A stretch of 25,338 bases of DNA from CAZHWT01 sp964536215 (lineage in GTDB: Bacteria > Patescibacteriota > CAZHWT01), in assembly GCA_964536215.1 (NCBI GenBank), contig CAZHWT010000020.1, forward strand, positions 1 to 25,338, in the 5' to 3' direction. Positions 13,734-20,768 of the stretch are shown here, piece by piece. The translations under genes and the position numbers were made by a program. A model generated the notes under the pieces. It made no database searches, was not told the DNA's origin, and worked only from the letters and a program-made list of their open reading frames with translations. The number at the start of each line of letters is the position of its first letter. The stretch's first letter is position 1.

Positions 13734-14330
13734 GCTAACCAAGTTGGTTATTAGTTACTTAGTTACTTAGCTACTTAGTTACTTGGCTATTGGTTATTTG
13801 GCTTGTTCGTTATTCGATCTAAAAGGTAGCAAGATGGCAAGCCAGCCAGTCTTTTACAATTCAAACTTCAATTCGTTCCCGTAACTCGTACTTCATACTT
13901 CTACCTTCCCTTCCTGTCATTCTCGACCCGATCGAGAATCCCTATGCCAGATGTACCTATACGTGTACGTACACGTGTACGTACATTCACTTGTTCAAAA
14001 GTAAATTGCGATTTACGATCTACGTTTAACGATTAACGATCAACGATTTATTTGGCATTTGGACTCTTGCTCCTTGCCACTTAACTAGCCTACTTGCCTA
14101 CTCGTCAAATCGTCGACTCGCCGACTCTGTTATTGGTTATTAGTTACTTTCCGCCAGAGGCGGACAGGAGTTACTTGGCTATTAGTTTATTCGTTATAGT
14201 CGAGACTTCGTTATTCGTGCTAGGAGACAGCAAGGCAGCCAGTGTTTACAATTAAAATTTCAATTCGCTCCCGTACTCGGTACTTTTCACCCCTTGCTCC
14301 TTGCTCCTGTAGCCTCCGGCCGCTCCGGCA
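13734..14330. repeat. Composite intergenic repeat, copy 1
   Basis: This stretch has no gene. It strings together blocks that recur at 17860-18125 and 24541-24960. They are TTACTTAG octamers (13751-13784), CGTTCCCGTAAC with CTTCATACTTCTACC, a palindrome with ATTCTCGA/TCGAGAAT arms (13916-13941), a GTACGTAC palindrome (13960-13985), CGATTTACGATCTACG-type phrases, and TTTGGCATTTGGACTCTT with CCTTGCCACTTAACTAGCC. CCGCCAGAGGCGGACA with GAGTTACTT follows. It lies between lemA and tRNA-Asp. Confidence 0.85.
13960..13985. repeat. GTACGTAC-type palindrome, copy 2
   Basis: It contains the same perfect 20-base palindrome GTACGTACACGTGTACGTAC as copy 1, here preceded by TACGT and lying inside the composite repeat. 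Confidence 0.9.
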
Positions 14331-14335
14331 ATCCA

Positions 14336-14364
14336 TTGACTCTCACCCCTATTTCTGATACAGT
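14336..14364 (+). promoter_or_regulatory. Promoter for tRNA-Asp
   Basis: TTGACT and TACAGT are spaced by 17 bases. The expected start near 14371 is just before the tRNA at 14380. Confidence 0.65.
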
Positions 14365-14379
14365 AACGAAGCTTTTTAT

Positions 14380-14456
14380 GGACTCGTGGTGTAGAGGCCC
14401 AACACACTTCCCTGTCACGGAAGAGACCGCCGGTTCGAATCCGGTCGAGTCCGCCA
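14380..14456 (+). tRNA. tRNA-Asp (anticodon GTC)
   Basis: The acceptor GGACTCG pairs with CGAGTCC, and the anticodon stem CTTCC/GGAAG encloses CTGTCAC with GTC at 14414-14416. The T-arm is GCCGG/CCGGT with TTCGAAT. The discriminator is G, as expected for Asp, and CCA is encoded. Confidence 0.97.
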
Positions 14457-14468
14457 TAGAAGAACCGC

Positions 14469-14497
14469 ACCACCAGTAGGTGGTTGTTTCGTTTTTT
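14469..14497 (+). terminator. Terminator of tRNA-Asp
   Basis: ACCACC-AGTA-GGTGGT hairpin followed by TGTTTCGTTTTTT, 12 bases after the tRNA. Confidence 0.8.
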
Positions 14498-14714
14498 ATA
14501 AGTACTTCTAAAAGAATGAGTCGAGCAGTTTCAGCTATTGCAGAGCACTAAATAGCCAAGCTAAAAAGCCCAATCAGTGCTCGATCGAATCAATCAATTT
14601 ACCATACGCGTTAAATTGAAGCCCCATTCATAGCTAATTTAGGTTGTAATCATGACCAACATGTTCGTGTATGGTAGTGCCTAACGCATATTCACCCAAT
14701 ACTAGGAGCAACGT

Positions 14715-15386
14715 ATGAATAAAATTGCCATAACTGGATCCAAAGGCACGATTGGAACAGTCTTATACAAACAACTAGCCAGCAGCCGACAAGTCTTGGG
14801 TCTCGACCTGCCCGACGTCGACATTACCAATTACCAAAAACTAATGGCGTCTATTAAAGGCGTGGATACCATCATCCACCTCGCATTTTCACCTGGCCTT
14901 CATGCAAATCATCTCAATCCAATCAACGTCCAGCTGGAGCTAAGCGTTCTAAATGCAGCCGTTGACGCTGGCATACGTCGAGTCATAATAGCCAGCTCAG
15001 TCCACGCTGATAACTTTCTAAACCACGCCAACCAGTCCTTACTCTCCACCCCAGGCAGTTATCAGCCAACTGGTGCGTACGGTGCTCATAAGCTATTGGC
15101 CGAGGAAGTAACCAAATTCTATGCCAACCGATATGGAATTGAGGGCATTGCTATTCGCTTTGGCGGCGTCACTACTAATAATTCTGTAAAGACCAACCAT
15201 CGTGAGCCAGAAGTCTGGCTAAGTCATCATGACCTCACCCAGGCCATTGAAGCATGCATAGAGGCTCCGTCGGTACCAGATAACTTTAATGTATTTTATG
15301 CTGTTTCAAACAACAAAAATCGCATTCATGACACCAAGAACCCATTTGGATGGGTGCCTACAGATAATTCGGCCGATTATTTGTAA
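14715..15386 (+). CDS. NAD(P)-dependent epimerase/dehydratase, uronate-dehydrogenase-like
   Basis: This extended short-chain dehydrogenase of 223 residues has a Rossmann motif TGSKGTIG (7-14), Asp31 after the second strand, a serine in ASSVH (95), and the catalytic Tyr122 and Lys126 in YGAHK. The C-terminal part (IRFGG, then EPEVWLSHHDLTQAIEACIEAP, then VFYAVSNNKNRIHD, then GWVPTDNSADY) resembles uronate dehydrogenases, which oxidise galacturonate or glucuronate. That points to a sugar-acid or nucleotide-sugar substrate; the exact one is unproven. It is shorter than a typical family member (about 265). AGGAG stands six bases before ATG 14715. It may serve the surface-sugar genes further along, but it is not in their operon. 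Confidence 0.82.
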   Translation: MNKIAITGSKGTIGTVLYKQLASSRQVLGLDLPDVDITNYQKLMASIKGVDTIIHLAFSPGLHANHLNPINVQLELSVLNAAVDAGIRRVIIASSVHADNFLNHANQSLLSTPGSYQPTGAYGAHKLLAEEVTKFYANRYGIEGIAIRFGGVTTNNSVKTNHREPEVWLSHHDLTQAIEACIEAPSVPDNFNVFYAVSNNKNRIHDTKNPFGWVPTDNSADYL

Positions 15387-15410
15387 TCGAAAACTACAAC
15401 AAATAACCTA

Positions 15411-15439
15411 TTGCCAATCGCAAATCAATACGCTATAGT
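15411..15439 (+). promoter_or_regulatory. Promoter upstream of the LysM gene
   Basis: TTGCCA and TATAGT are spaced by exactly 17 bases. Transcription would begin near 15446, leaving a leader of about 155 bases. Confidence 0.7.
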
Positions 15440-15551
15440 AACTGCAGGACTGATATATCTATCACAGCCTGTTACAGTAGTTATAGACGCATTTTTGCTT
15501 CTTATGTCTATAGCGTAATCTATTAAAAATAATCGAAGACACTCCGTCTTC
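15429..15551 (+). promoter_or_regulatory. Structured leader of the LysM gene
   Basis: Three inverted repeats lie in the spacer before the LysM gene. TACGCTATAG (15429-15438, overlapping the -10) matches CTATAGCGTA (15510-15519). TATAGAC pairs with GTCTATA around a T-rich centre near 15483-15513. GAAGAC-ACTCC-GTCTTC is at 15535-15551. I recognise no riboswitch class, and no T-run follows any stem. Confidence 0.4.
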
Positions 15552-15599
15552 CGCCTCTGCCCCAACCAATACTATTCTTAATGAAAGGTTTGCATTGCT

Positions 15600-16379
15600 A
15601 TGCCAGATTCTAAAGCTAAAAAATCCACTTCCACCAAAGCGGTTGCCACATCAAAGCCGGCGACCACAAAAGCAACCCCAAACAACAGTAGCAATGACAC
15701 TCAAACGATTCAGCCAGAGCGCCAATCCCAGTTCGCCACCATTCTTATTGGCCTGCTCATCATTGCCAGCGGTCTGCTAATCTACAACTATTTCCAAAGC
15801 GTTAACGCTCCCAACACAACAACTACCACCGATCAGAAAAAAGCAGAGGCAAGCCCAACCCCTACTGCAACTCCCGTGTTTACCGCTGGAACCAAGGAAG
15901 AAGCTACGCAGTCAGGCTCGTATACCGTTCAGTCCGGTGACTCTCTATGGACTGTAGCTGAAAAAGTCTATGGTGACGGTCATCAATGGGGCAAGATTGC
16001 CGATGCCAACAGTTTACCCAAAGACTCTCTCGGTCGACCAGTTGTGGAAGTGGGCCAAAAGCTAAAAGTTCCTGACAGCGCTGCGTCAACCAGCAAAGAC
16101 GACAACCTTGCCTCCAACGTTACCCCTACACCCACTCCAGCCGCCGACAAGGCAGACTCAGACGGTAACGGCACCCTTACACAAACGCCAGACACCGCTA
16201 TTAGCACATACACAGTCAAGCATGGCGATAGCCTATGGGGTATAGCTGAGCAAGTCTATGGCCATGGTGAACAATGGACCCTCATCGCCAACGACGCTCA
16301 CAATAATCTTGGCACGCTGCCAAACGGACGACCGCTCATTCACGCCGGTAATGAGCTGTACATCCCTCAAGCCAACTAG
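15600..16379 (+). CDS. Membrane-anchored protein with two LysM domains
   Basis: The 259-residue protein has a Ser/Thr/Lys-rich cytoplasmic start, one membrane helix (about 45-63, FATILIGLLIIASGLLIYN), a Thr/Pro-rich linker, and two LysM modules. The first (about 107-158) begins GSYTVQSGDSLWTVAEKVYG. The second (about 203-257) begins STYTVKHGDSLWGIAEQVYG. The second linker is again rich in Thr and Pro. LysM binds the N-acetylglucosamine of peptidoglycan, so this is probably a type II membrane protein tethering the membrane to the wall. No enzymatic domain is attached. AAAGG precedes ATG 15600 at long spacing. A promoter lies at 15411 and a strong terminator follows. Confidence 0.92.
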   Translation: MPDSKAKKSTSTKAVATSKPATTKATPNNSSNDTQTIQPERQSQFATILIGLLIIASGLLIYNYFQSVNAPNTTTTTDQKKAEASPTPTATPVFTAGTKEEATQSGSYTVQSGDSLWTVAEKVYGDGHQWGKIADANSLPKDSLGRPVVEVGQKLKVPDSAASTSKDDNLASNVTPTPTPAADKADSDGNGTLTQTPDTAISTYTVKHGDSLWGIAEQVYGHGEQWTLIANDAHNNLGTLPNGRPLIHAGNELYIPQAN

Positions 16380-16412
16380 CCTGGTTCGTATTACCAACCA
16401 ACTATCTCACTG

Positions 16413-16435
16413 CCCCGGGTCCATCCCGGGGTTTT
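16413..16435 (+). terminator. Terminator of the LysM gene
   Basis: CCCCGGG-TCCAT-CCCGGGG hairpin followed by TTTTGTGG, 33 bases after the stop codon. Confidence 0.9.
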
Positions 16436-16464
16436 GTGGTAAAATACGTCAGTAAATTAACATA

Positions 16465-16539
16465 TGCGGGAGTAGTTCAGTGGTAGAATGTCTCCTTCCC
16501 AAGGAGAAGATCGCGAGTTCGATCCTCGTCTCCCGCTCC
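16465..16539 (+). tRNA. tRNA-Gly (anticodon CCC)
   Basis: The acceptor GCGGGAG pairs with CTCCCGC. The anticodon stem TCTCC/GGAGA encloses TTCCCAA with anticodon CCC. The T-arm is GCGAG/CTCGT with TTCGATC. The discriminator is T and CCA is encoded. Confidence 0.97.
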
Positions 16540-16563
16540 AGATGATCGGAACGTCGATAATTA

Positions 16564-16586
16564 ATAGTAATCAAAATAATTACTAT
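16564..16586. repeat. Perfect 8-bp inverted repeat before the MazG-like gene
   Basis: ATAGTAAT and ATTACTAT flank CAAAATA in the spacer between tRNA-Gly and the MazG-like gene. It could be an operator or a processing hairpin. No T-tract follows. Confidence 0.4.
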
Positions 16587-16628
16587 CGAACAGTAATATA
16601 GACTGATAAAAACTAATTTGGATTTGCT

Positions 16629-16955
16629 ATGCGACTCGCCCAACTATCTAACGACCTTGAAGAGATATCTCAAGGCTACACATCCGCCTTTAATATTCAA
16701 AGAACACCCGACTGGTTTGTTCTCAAATTGCAAGAAGAAGTGGGTGAATTGACTCAAAGTTATCTAATGATGGGCCGGCAGGCTAGAACTAAAAAACTAA
16801 CCGAAGAGCAACTACAAGAAAACTTTAAGCAAGAACTGGCCGACGTTTTTTGCCACACCTTGCTCCTAGCCAAACAATATGATATTAATCTTGAAGAGCA
16901 AGTTAACCAAAAATGGCTAGTACATAAGCGCAAGACTAACCAACCAATTAATTAG
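16629..16955 (+). CDS. MazG-like nucleotide pyrophosphohydrolase
   Basis: This 108-residue all-helical protein fits the MazG superfamily, which hydrolyses nucleoside triphosphates to monophosphates and cleans the nucleotide pool. The metal-binding motif is visible as EEVGE (Glu36, Glu37, Glu40) in KLQEEVGELTQSYL, with the partner ExxD (Glu69 and Asp72) in KQELADVFCHTLLLAKQYDI. The C-terminal NQKWLVHKR is also family-like. The length suits the single-domain MazG-like type. The start ATG 16629 is the first in frame and has no clear ribosome binding site. It lies between two tRNA genes on the same strand. Confidence 0.88.
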   Translation: MRLAQLSNDLEEISQGYTSAFNIQRTPDWFVLKLQEEVGELTQSYLMMGRQARTKKLTEEQLQENFKQELADVFCHTLLLAKQYDINLEEQVNQKWLVHKRKTNQPIN

Positions 16956-17021
16956 GTCCTGATTTAAATCCCTATTTAAATCCCTATTTAATTTAGGACA
17001 ATCGCGAAGAATATATATTAA

Positions 17022-17096
17022 GCTGATGTAGCTCAGGGGTAGAGCAATGCTTTCGTAAAGCATGGGCCGGGGGTTCAAATCCCTCCATCAGCTCCA
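17022..17096 (+). tRNA. tRNA-Thr (anticodon CGT)
   Basis: The acceptor GCTGATG pairs with CATCAGC. The anticodon stem ATGCT/AGCAT encloses TTCGTAA with anticodon CGT. The T-arm is GGGGG/CCCTC with TTCAAAT. The discriminator is T and CCA is encoded. A possible -10 (TATATT) lies just upstream, after a 12-base direct repeat (ATTTAAATCCCT) at about 16963-16990. Confidence 0.96.
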
Positions 17097-17231
17097 GAAA
17101 AAAATTGAATTGGAATCGAATTACGAAGTGCGTGATCGAATAGTATACAAACAAGCGAACCAAAGACCATTTCGTGTAAACAAGTACGCACTCGTAGAAC
17201 TTTAACCTGTAACCTGAAACCTAATCATCCC

Positions 17232-17825
17232 ATGCCAAACGAAGAAATTGAAGCCAAATTTTTACATATAGACAAGCAAGCTATCATCGCCAAGCTAGAG
17301 TCTTTAGGCGCCAAAAAGCAATTCGAAACACTCTACCGACGCAAAGTCTTTGACTATCCCGACCGTCGCTTGGACAAAAACCATTCTTGGATCCGTTTGC
17401 GCGATGAAGGCGATCAAATCACCTTAACCTACAAGCACCGCCTAGGCGTAACCGATGGACCTGGCGGCCATAATGATGCCGGCATGGAAGAGCTCGAAGT
17501 TATCGTTAGCGATTTTGATACCACCGCCGAGATTATGCTTAAAACTGGCCTAGAACTTAAACATTATGTTGAAAATAAACGAATTCGTTATCTACTAGAT
17601 AATATTGAGATAGATATTGATGAATGGCCGCTCCTAGAGCCGTATCTCGAGATCGAAGCACAGACCTGGGATCAAATCGACCAAGCAGCCACCGCGCTCG
17701 GCTTTAATCCAGCCGATAAAGTCATTTGCTCAACCAACCAAATCTATCATCGAGTCGGCCTAAGCGTGAACGACTATGCCGTAATCACCTTTAATCAACA
17801 AATTAAGCACGATGCAGATTCGTAA
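17232..17825 (+). CDS. CYTH-domain (triphosphate tunnel) protein
   Basis: The 197-residue protein begins with the CYTH hallmark ExExK (EIEAK, residues 5-9). It continues with charged strands typical of a triphosphate tunnel metalloenzyme: SWIRLRDEGDQITLTYKHR, MEELEVIVSDFD, HYVENKRIRYLLDNIEIDIDEWPLLEPYLEIEA. Such proteins act on inorganic triphosphate, thiamine triphosphate or adenylates in the cytoplasm; the class IV cyclase/ThTPase-like branch is closest by eye. The substrate cannot be settled from sequence. The start ATG 17232 follows an AACCTGTAACCTGAAACC spacer without a good ribosome binding site. The stop is TAA. Confidence 0.9.
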   Translation: MPNEEIEAKFLHIDKQAIIAKLESLGAKKQFETLYRRKVFDYPDRRLDKNHSWIRLRDEGDQITLTYKHRLGVTDGPGGHNDAGMEELEVIVSDFDTTAEIMLKTGLELKHYVENKRIRYLLDNIEIDIDEWPLLEPYLEIEAQTWDQIDQAATALGFNPADKVICSTNQIYHRVGLSVNDYAVITFNQQIKHDADS

Positions 17826-17859
17826 TTCATGACCCATGGAAGCAAATTTATTCAAACCC

Positions 17860-18125
17860 GATTAGCGATTAGCGATTAAGTGTATTTTAACGCCGGTGGT
17901 GTTTTATTTTTTAAGCCTTGAACCTTTATTTGGCATTTGGACTCTTCTTCCTTGCCACTTAACTAGCCTACTTGCCTACTCCCGACTTGCCGACTAGCCT
18001 ACTCGTCGACGTTGTTATTGGTTATTTCCGCCAGAGGCGGACAAGAGTTACTTAGCTACTTAGCTAGTTGGTTTGTTCGTTTATTCAAAACTCGTGCTCC
18101 CCCATCCTCCTGCAGCCACCGCTGC
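17860..18125. repeat. Composite intergenic repeat, copy 2
   Basis: No gene is seen. The blocks are GATTAGCGATTAGCGATTAAG, CGCCGGTGGTGTTTTATT, CCTTGAACCTTTATTTGGC with ATTTGGACTCTT, CCTTGCCACTTAACTAGCC with TACTTGCCTACTCCCG, CCGCCAGAGGCGGACAAG and GAGTTACTTAGC. They match copies 1 and 3 in order. The GTACGTAC and ATTCTCGA palindromes are missing here, so this is a shorter version. Confidence 0.85.
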
Positions 18126-18168
18126 TTGCCCACTCTCATACTTCTACCACCCACAAATCTCCACATGA

Positions 18169-18174
18169 TATACT
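18169..18174 (+). promoter_or_regulatory. -10 box implying a leaderless transcript
   Basis: TATACT ends six bases before ATG 18181, so a start at the normal distance would fall on or next to the ATG. The -35 is not convincing. Confidence 0.4.
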
Positions 18175-18180
18175 TTTGCT

Positions 18181-18621
18181 ATGGCCTCAACGTTATTCAA
18201 AAAAATGCTCGATAACCACGCTGGTTATGTGCTAGTCGGAGTTTGTTTCTGCATAATCGTCGCCTTTATTATCATCGGTAAGCCTTTTGACCGCGCATCG
18301 CCGCAACCCACCCCAACGCCTACTCCCAAAACGAATCCCAGTGGGACAGCGGTTGTCAACGGCATTGTCGACGTCAACTGCACAAGCTGCGACCAAACCA
18401 CCATTCTTAGCGCCTATGATATAGCTGTGTACACCAGCAACACTCCTACCCCCATAGCTCAATCTCCACTCACAAAAAACGGACAATTTCACCTAGAATT
18501 GCCGGCTGGCACCTACACCGCCAAAACCATACCGGCTATCGACAATGTCAGCGAGACCTTTAGCGTTCAGGTTAACCACACCGCCAACATTCACCTCACC
18601 ATCCCCAACTCTTCACCGTAA
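18181..18621 (+). CDS. Membrane-anchored protein with carboxypeptidase-regulatory-like domain
   Basis: The 146-residue protein has a short basic cytoplasmic start and one membrane helix (about 15-33, YVLVGVCFCIIVAFIII). A Pro/Thr linker (PQPTPTPTPK) follows, then an outer beta-rich domain (about 55-142). GTAVVNGIVDVNC, then GQFHLELPAGTYTAKTIPA and TFSVQVNHTANIHLTIP are the strand pattern of transthyretin-like CarboxypepD_reg folds. Two cysteines (CTSC) may pair. The role is probably structural or adhesive at the cell surface; the ligand is unknown. Start ATG 18181, stop TAA. The next gene has its own promoter. Confidence 0.72.
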   Translation: MASTLFKKMLDNHAGYVLVGVCFCIIVAFIIIGKPFDRASPQPTPTPTPKTNPSGTAVVNGIVDVNCTSCDQTTILSAYDIAVYTSNTPTPIAQSPLTKNGQFHLELPAGTYTAKTIPAIDNVSETFSVQVNHTANIHLTIPNSSP

Positions 18622-18641
18622 AATCATAAATAATTAGCTTT

Positions 18642-18671
18642 TTGGCAGCAATAAGCAGAATTTGCTACAAT
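18642..18671 (+). promoter_or_regulatory. Promoter for the Ig-like surface protein
   Basis: TTGGCA and TACAAT are spaced by 18 bases, with the expected start near 18678 and ATG at 18692. Confidence 0.65.
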
Positions 18672-18691
18672 ACAAGCGAAGGAACCATCAT

Positions 18692-19486
18692 ATGGCTACC
18701 CGAACACCACAACCAGCTTCATCTTTTTACAGCTACTCAGCTAAACGCAGTCTGCGCCAAGAAGAAATCGCCGCCTATCGCCGCATAGCTTTGGCCACCG
18801 TCATTATCGTAGTCTTGTTAGTTGGCGGATACTTTATCGGTGTACCACTCATCGCTCGATTAGGAGCTGGCTCCGACGCTATTACAACCCATACACCATT
18901 GGGAACTTCCGATAATATTCCCCCAACAGCGCCGCGACTCGATGGTCTTCCAGACATAACCAAGAACCGCACGCTCACCATTAGCGGATCAGCCGAAAGT
19001 GGCGCCACCGTCAAAGTACTAGTCAACGACAAGGAGCAATTATCCACTCTGTCTGACAAGAGTGGATTGTTTAACGGCACAATCAGCCTATCTAGCGGGG
19101 AAAATACCATCACCGCGACCGCCACAGACGGTGTCGGCAACCAAAGCCGCGCCTCTAAAGCTGTCACCATCACATACGACGCAACCGCTCCTAAGTTGCT
19201 CATCACCAACCCGATTGGCGATACGTCAACTTCTACCACCAATTCCATCACTGTAACGGGTACAACCGAGGCAGCCGCCACTATCAGCATTAACGACCGC
19301 CAAGCCATTGTCCAACCTGATGGCAGCTTCTCACTAACGCTCACCCTCACAGCTGGTCAAAACACTATCACTATTACCGCCACCGACTCTGCTGGTAATA
19401 GCCGTAAAGATAGTCGCACTGTTACGTACCAACCAGCGGTGACCCCTACCCCTAAACAGGCCACAGCTTCTGCTACCTCTCACTAG
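18692..19486 (+). CDS. Membrane-anchored protein with two Ig-like domains
   Basis: From ATG 18692 (AAGGA eight bases upstream) the protein has 264 residues. It has a cytoplasmic N-terminus of about 30 residues, one membrane helix (about 31-56, RIALATVIIVVLLVGGYFIG) and two tandem Ig-like beta-sandwich repeats (about 79-163 and 166-246). Each repeat ends with the pattern GENTITATATDGVGNQS or GQNTITITATDSAGNSR, like Glucodextran_B or bacterial Ig modules. A Thr/Pro tail closes it. This is an outward-facing wall or adhesion protein by architecture. The frame opens earlier at TTG 18662, but that lies within the promoter. Its 3' end overlaps the convergent ligase gene by 14 bases. Confidence 0.85.
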   Translation: MATRTPQPASSFYSYSAKRSLRQEEIAAYRRIALATVIIVVLLVGGYFIGVPLIARLGAGSDAITTHTPLGTSDNIPPTAPRLDGLPDITKNRTLTISGSAESGATVKVLVNDKEQLSTLSDKSGLFNGTISLSSGENTITATATDGVGNQSRASKAVTITYDATAPKLLITNPIGDTSTSTTNSITVTGTTEAAATISINDRQAIVQPDGSFSLTLTLTAGQNTITITATDSAGNSRKDSRTVTYQPAVTPTPKQATASATSH

Positions 19487-20768
19487 ATTTAGGCCAGACT
19501 TCACCAGCAGCCAGCGTTAGACCGAGCAAAACCCACCACTCTACCGCCAGGTCGTTCTTAAAATAGGGCACATCAACCAAACCATGAACAAGCCAATAAG
19601 CCACGGCCAAGCTTATCCCTATCCCCATCCAGCGCACCCTCTCTACGGCCAATAGTCGTCTAACTTGCCACAACCACCAAGCCAATAAACCAATTGTCGA
19701 TAGCGCTCCCAACGCACCCAACTGGACCCAGAAATTCAACACTAACATGTGTGGATACACCAATGGCTCAGCATCACAGGTAGCGTGCTCAACATACGCT
19801 GAAGAAAACCCAGCCAATCCAGACCCCACTAATGGATGTGCCTGCAGCAAACGCTTTGTCCCTTCCCACGTACATTGACGAATGGTCAGAGTAGAAAAAC
19901 CCGGTCTAGTGTAAGGATTAGCCACCTGTGGCGGCTTATTAAACCACCAGACATAGCCTAAGCACGCTACTACATAACCCGCTAGAATCAGCACCACTCC
20001 ATGCCGCCAATACTTCGCCAGTCTAGACCAGCCAATATGGCGCTGACACAGCCACCAGGCGACCGCCAGCAGTAAGCTGGTCAGCAAAGCCACCACTGCC
20101 CCATCAGACTTAGACAAATAAATGGCTACTAGTCCCAAAAGTAACCAAACCGATAGCATCACCCGTTGCCAGCCGCGAGACATGCGCCCCAATAGCAGGC
20201 AGGCAACCATAATAATCAGCGGGGCTAAAAACAGGCCAACCGCATTGGCAGTGTTAAAAAAACTGCTTATCCGCCCCTGTTGCAGTTCGGCTGGAGCCAA
20301 ATCCGGCCATCCCACAATTGCCTGGCTAAAACTTACTATCATAACTTGGGTCCCCGCCACCAACAGCGCCCCGAATACTCCTTTCCAGCGTCGTCGATCG
20401 GCATTAATTACAGTCACAATAATGGGCAATAATACCAGCGGCTCCACAACATACGCCTTTGCTATACCCAACGCGTCTCTCAGTTGCGGAGCCGCAGCCA
20501 CTGCTATGCCAGTGCTCACCCCAAACAAAGCCATCCAGACGATTCCAAAACGGTACTTTTGCCAGAAATGACCCATCGACAACCACAGCTGTCGTTGCCA
20601 CACAGCCTCAACACACCACACCACTACTACTAACCCAATCGCAACTTCCAGCAAGGTGGTCGGAATGCCAGCAACCTGCCACCTTACTACGTACCATGGC
20701 AGCATCACCACTGCCACCATAACTGCTACATAGCTATATCGCCATAGACTAGTCATCAGACCCCTCAT
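19473..20768 (-). CDS. O-antigen ligase/polymerase-like membrane protein (second of two)
   Basis: The 431-residue integral membrane protein has about ten to twelve hydrophobic helices. A long outer loop (about 285-345) contains RQCTWEGTKRLLQAHPLVGSG, LAGFSSAY and HMLVLNFWVQLGALGA. That is the pattern of Wzy_C-domain proteins: a conserved Arg, a glycine-rich G-x-G, and a His followed by N-x-x-L before the next helix. Such proteins polymerise or transfer lipid-linked glycans outside the membrane. ATG 20768 lies inside the end of the preceding Wzy-like gene (20-base overlap), so translation is coupled. It is the last gene of the surface-glycan operon. The stop is TAG. Confidence 0.82.
   Translation of the reverse strand: MRGLMTSLWRYSYVAVMVAVVMLPWYVVRWQVAGIPTTLLEVAIGLVVVVWCVEAVWQRQLWLSMGHFWQKYRFGIVWMALFGVSTGIAVAAAPQLRDALGIAKAYVVEPLVLLPIIVTVINADRRRWKGVFGALLVAGTQVMIVSFSQAIVGWPDLAPAELQQGRISSFFNTANAVGLFLAPLIIMVACLLLGRMSRGWQRVMLSVWLLLGLVAIYLSKSDGAVVALLTSLLLAVAWWLCQRHIGWSRLAKYWRHGVVLILAGYVVACLGYVWWFNKPPQVANPYTRPGFSTLTIRQCTWEGTKRLLQAHPLVGSGLAGFSSAYVEHATCDAEPLVYPHMLVLNFWVQLGALGALSTIGLLAWWLWQVRRLLAVERVRWMGIGISLAVAYWLVHGLVDVPYFKNDLAVEWWVLLGLTLAAGEVWPKSSER

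Noticed and set aside
18662..18691. TTG 18662 as start of the Ig-like protein
   Set aside because: It lies inside the predicted promoter, while ATG 18692 has AAGGA at proper spacing.
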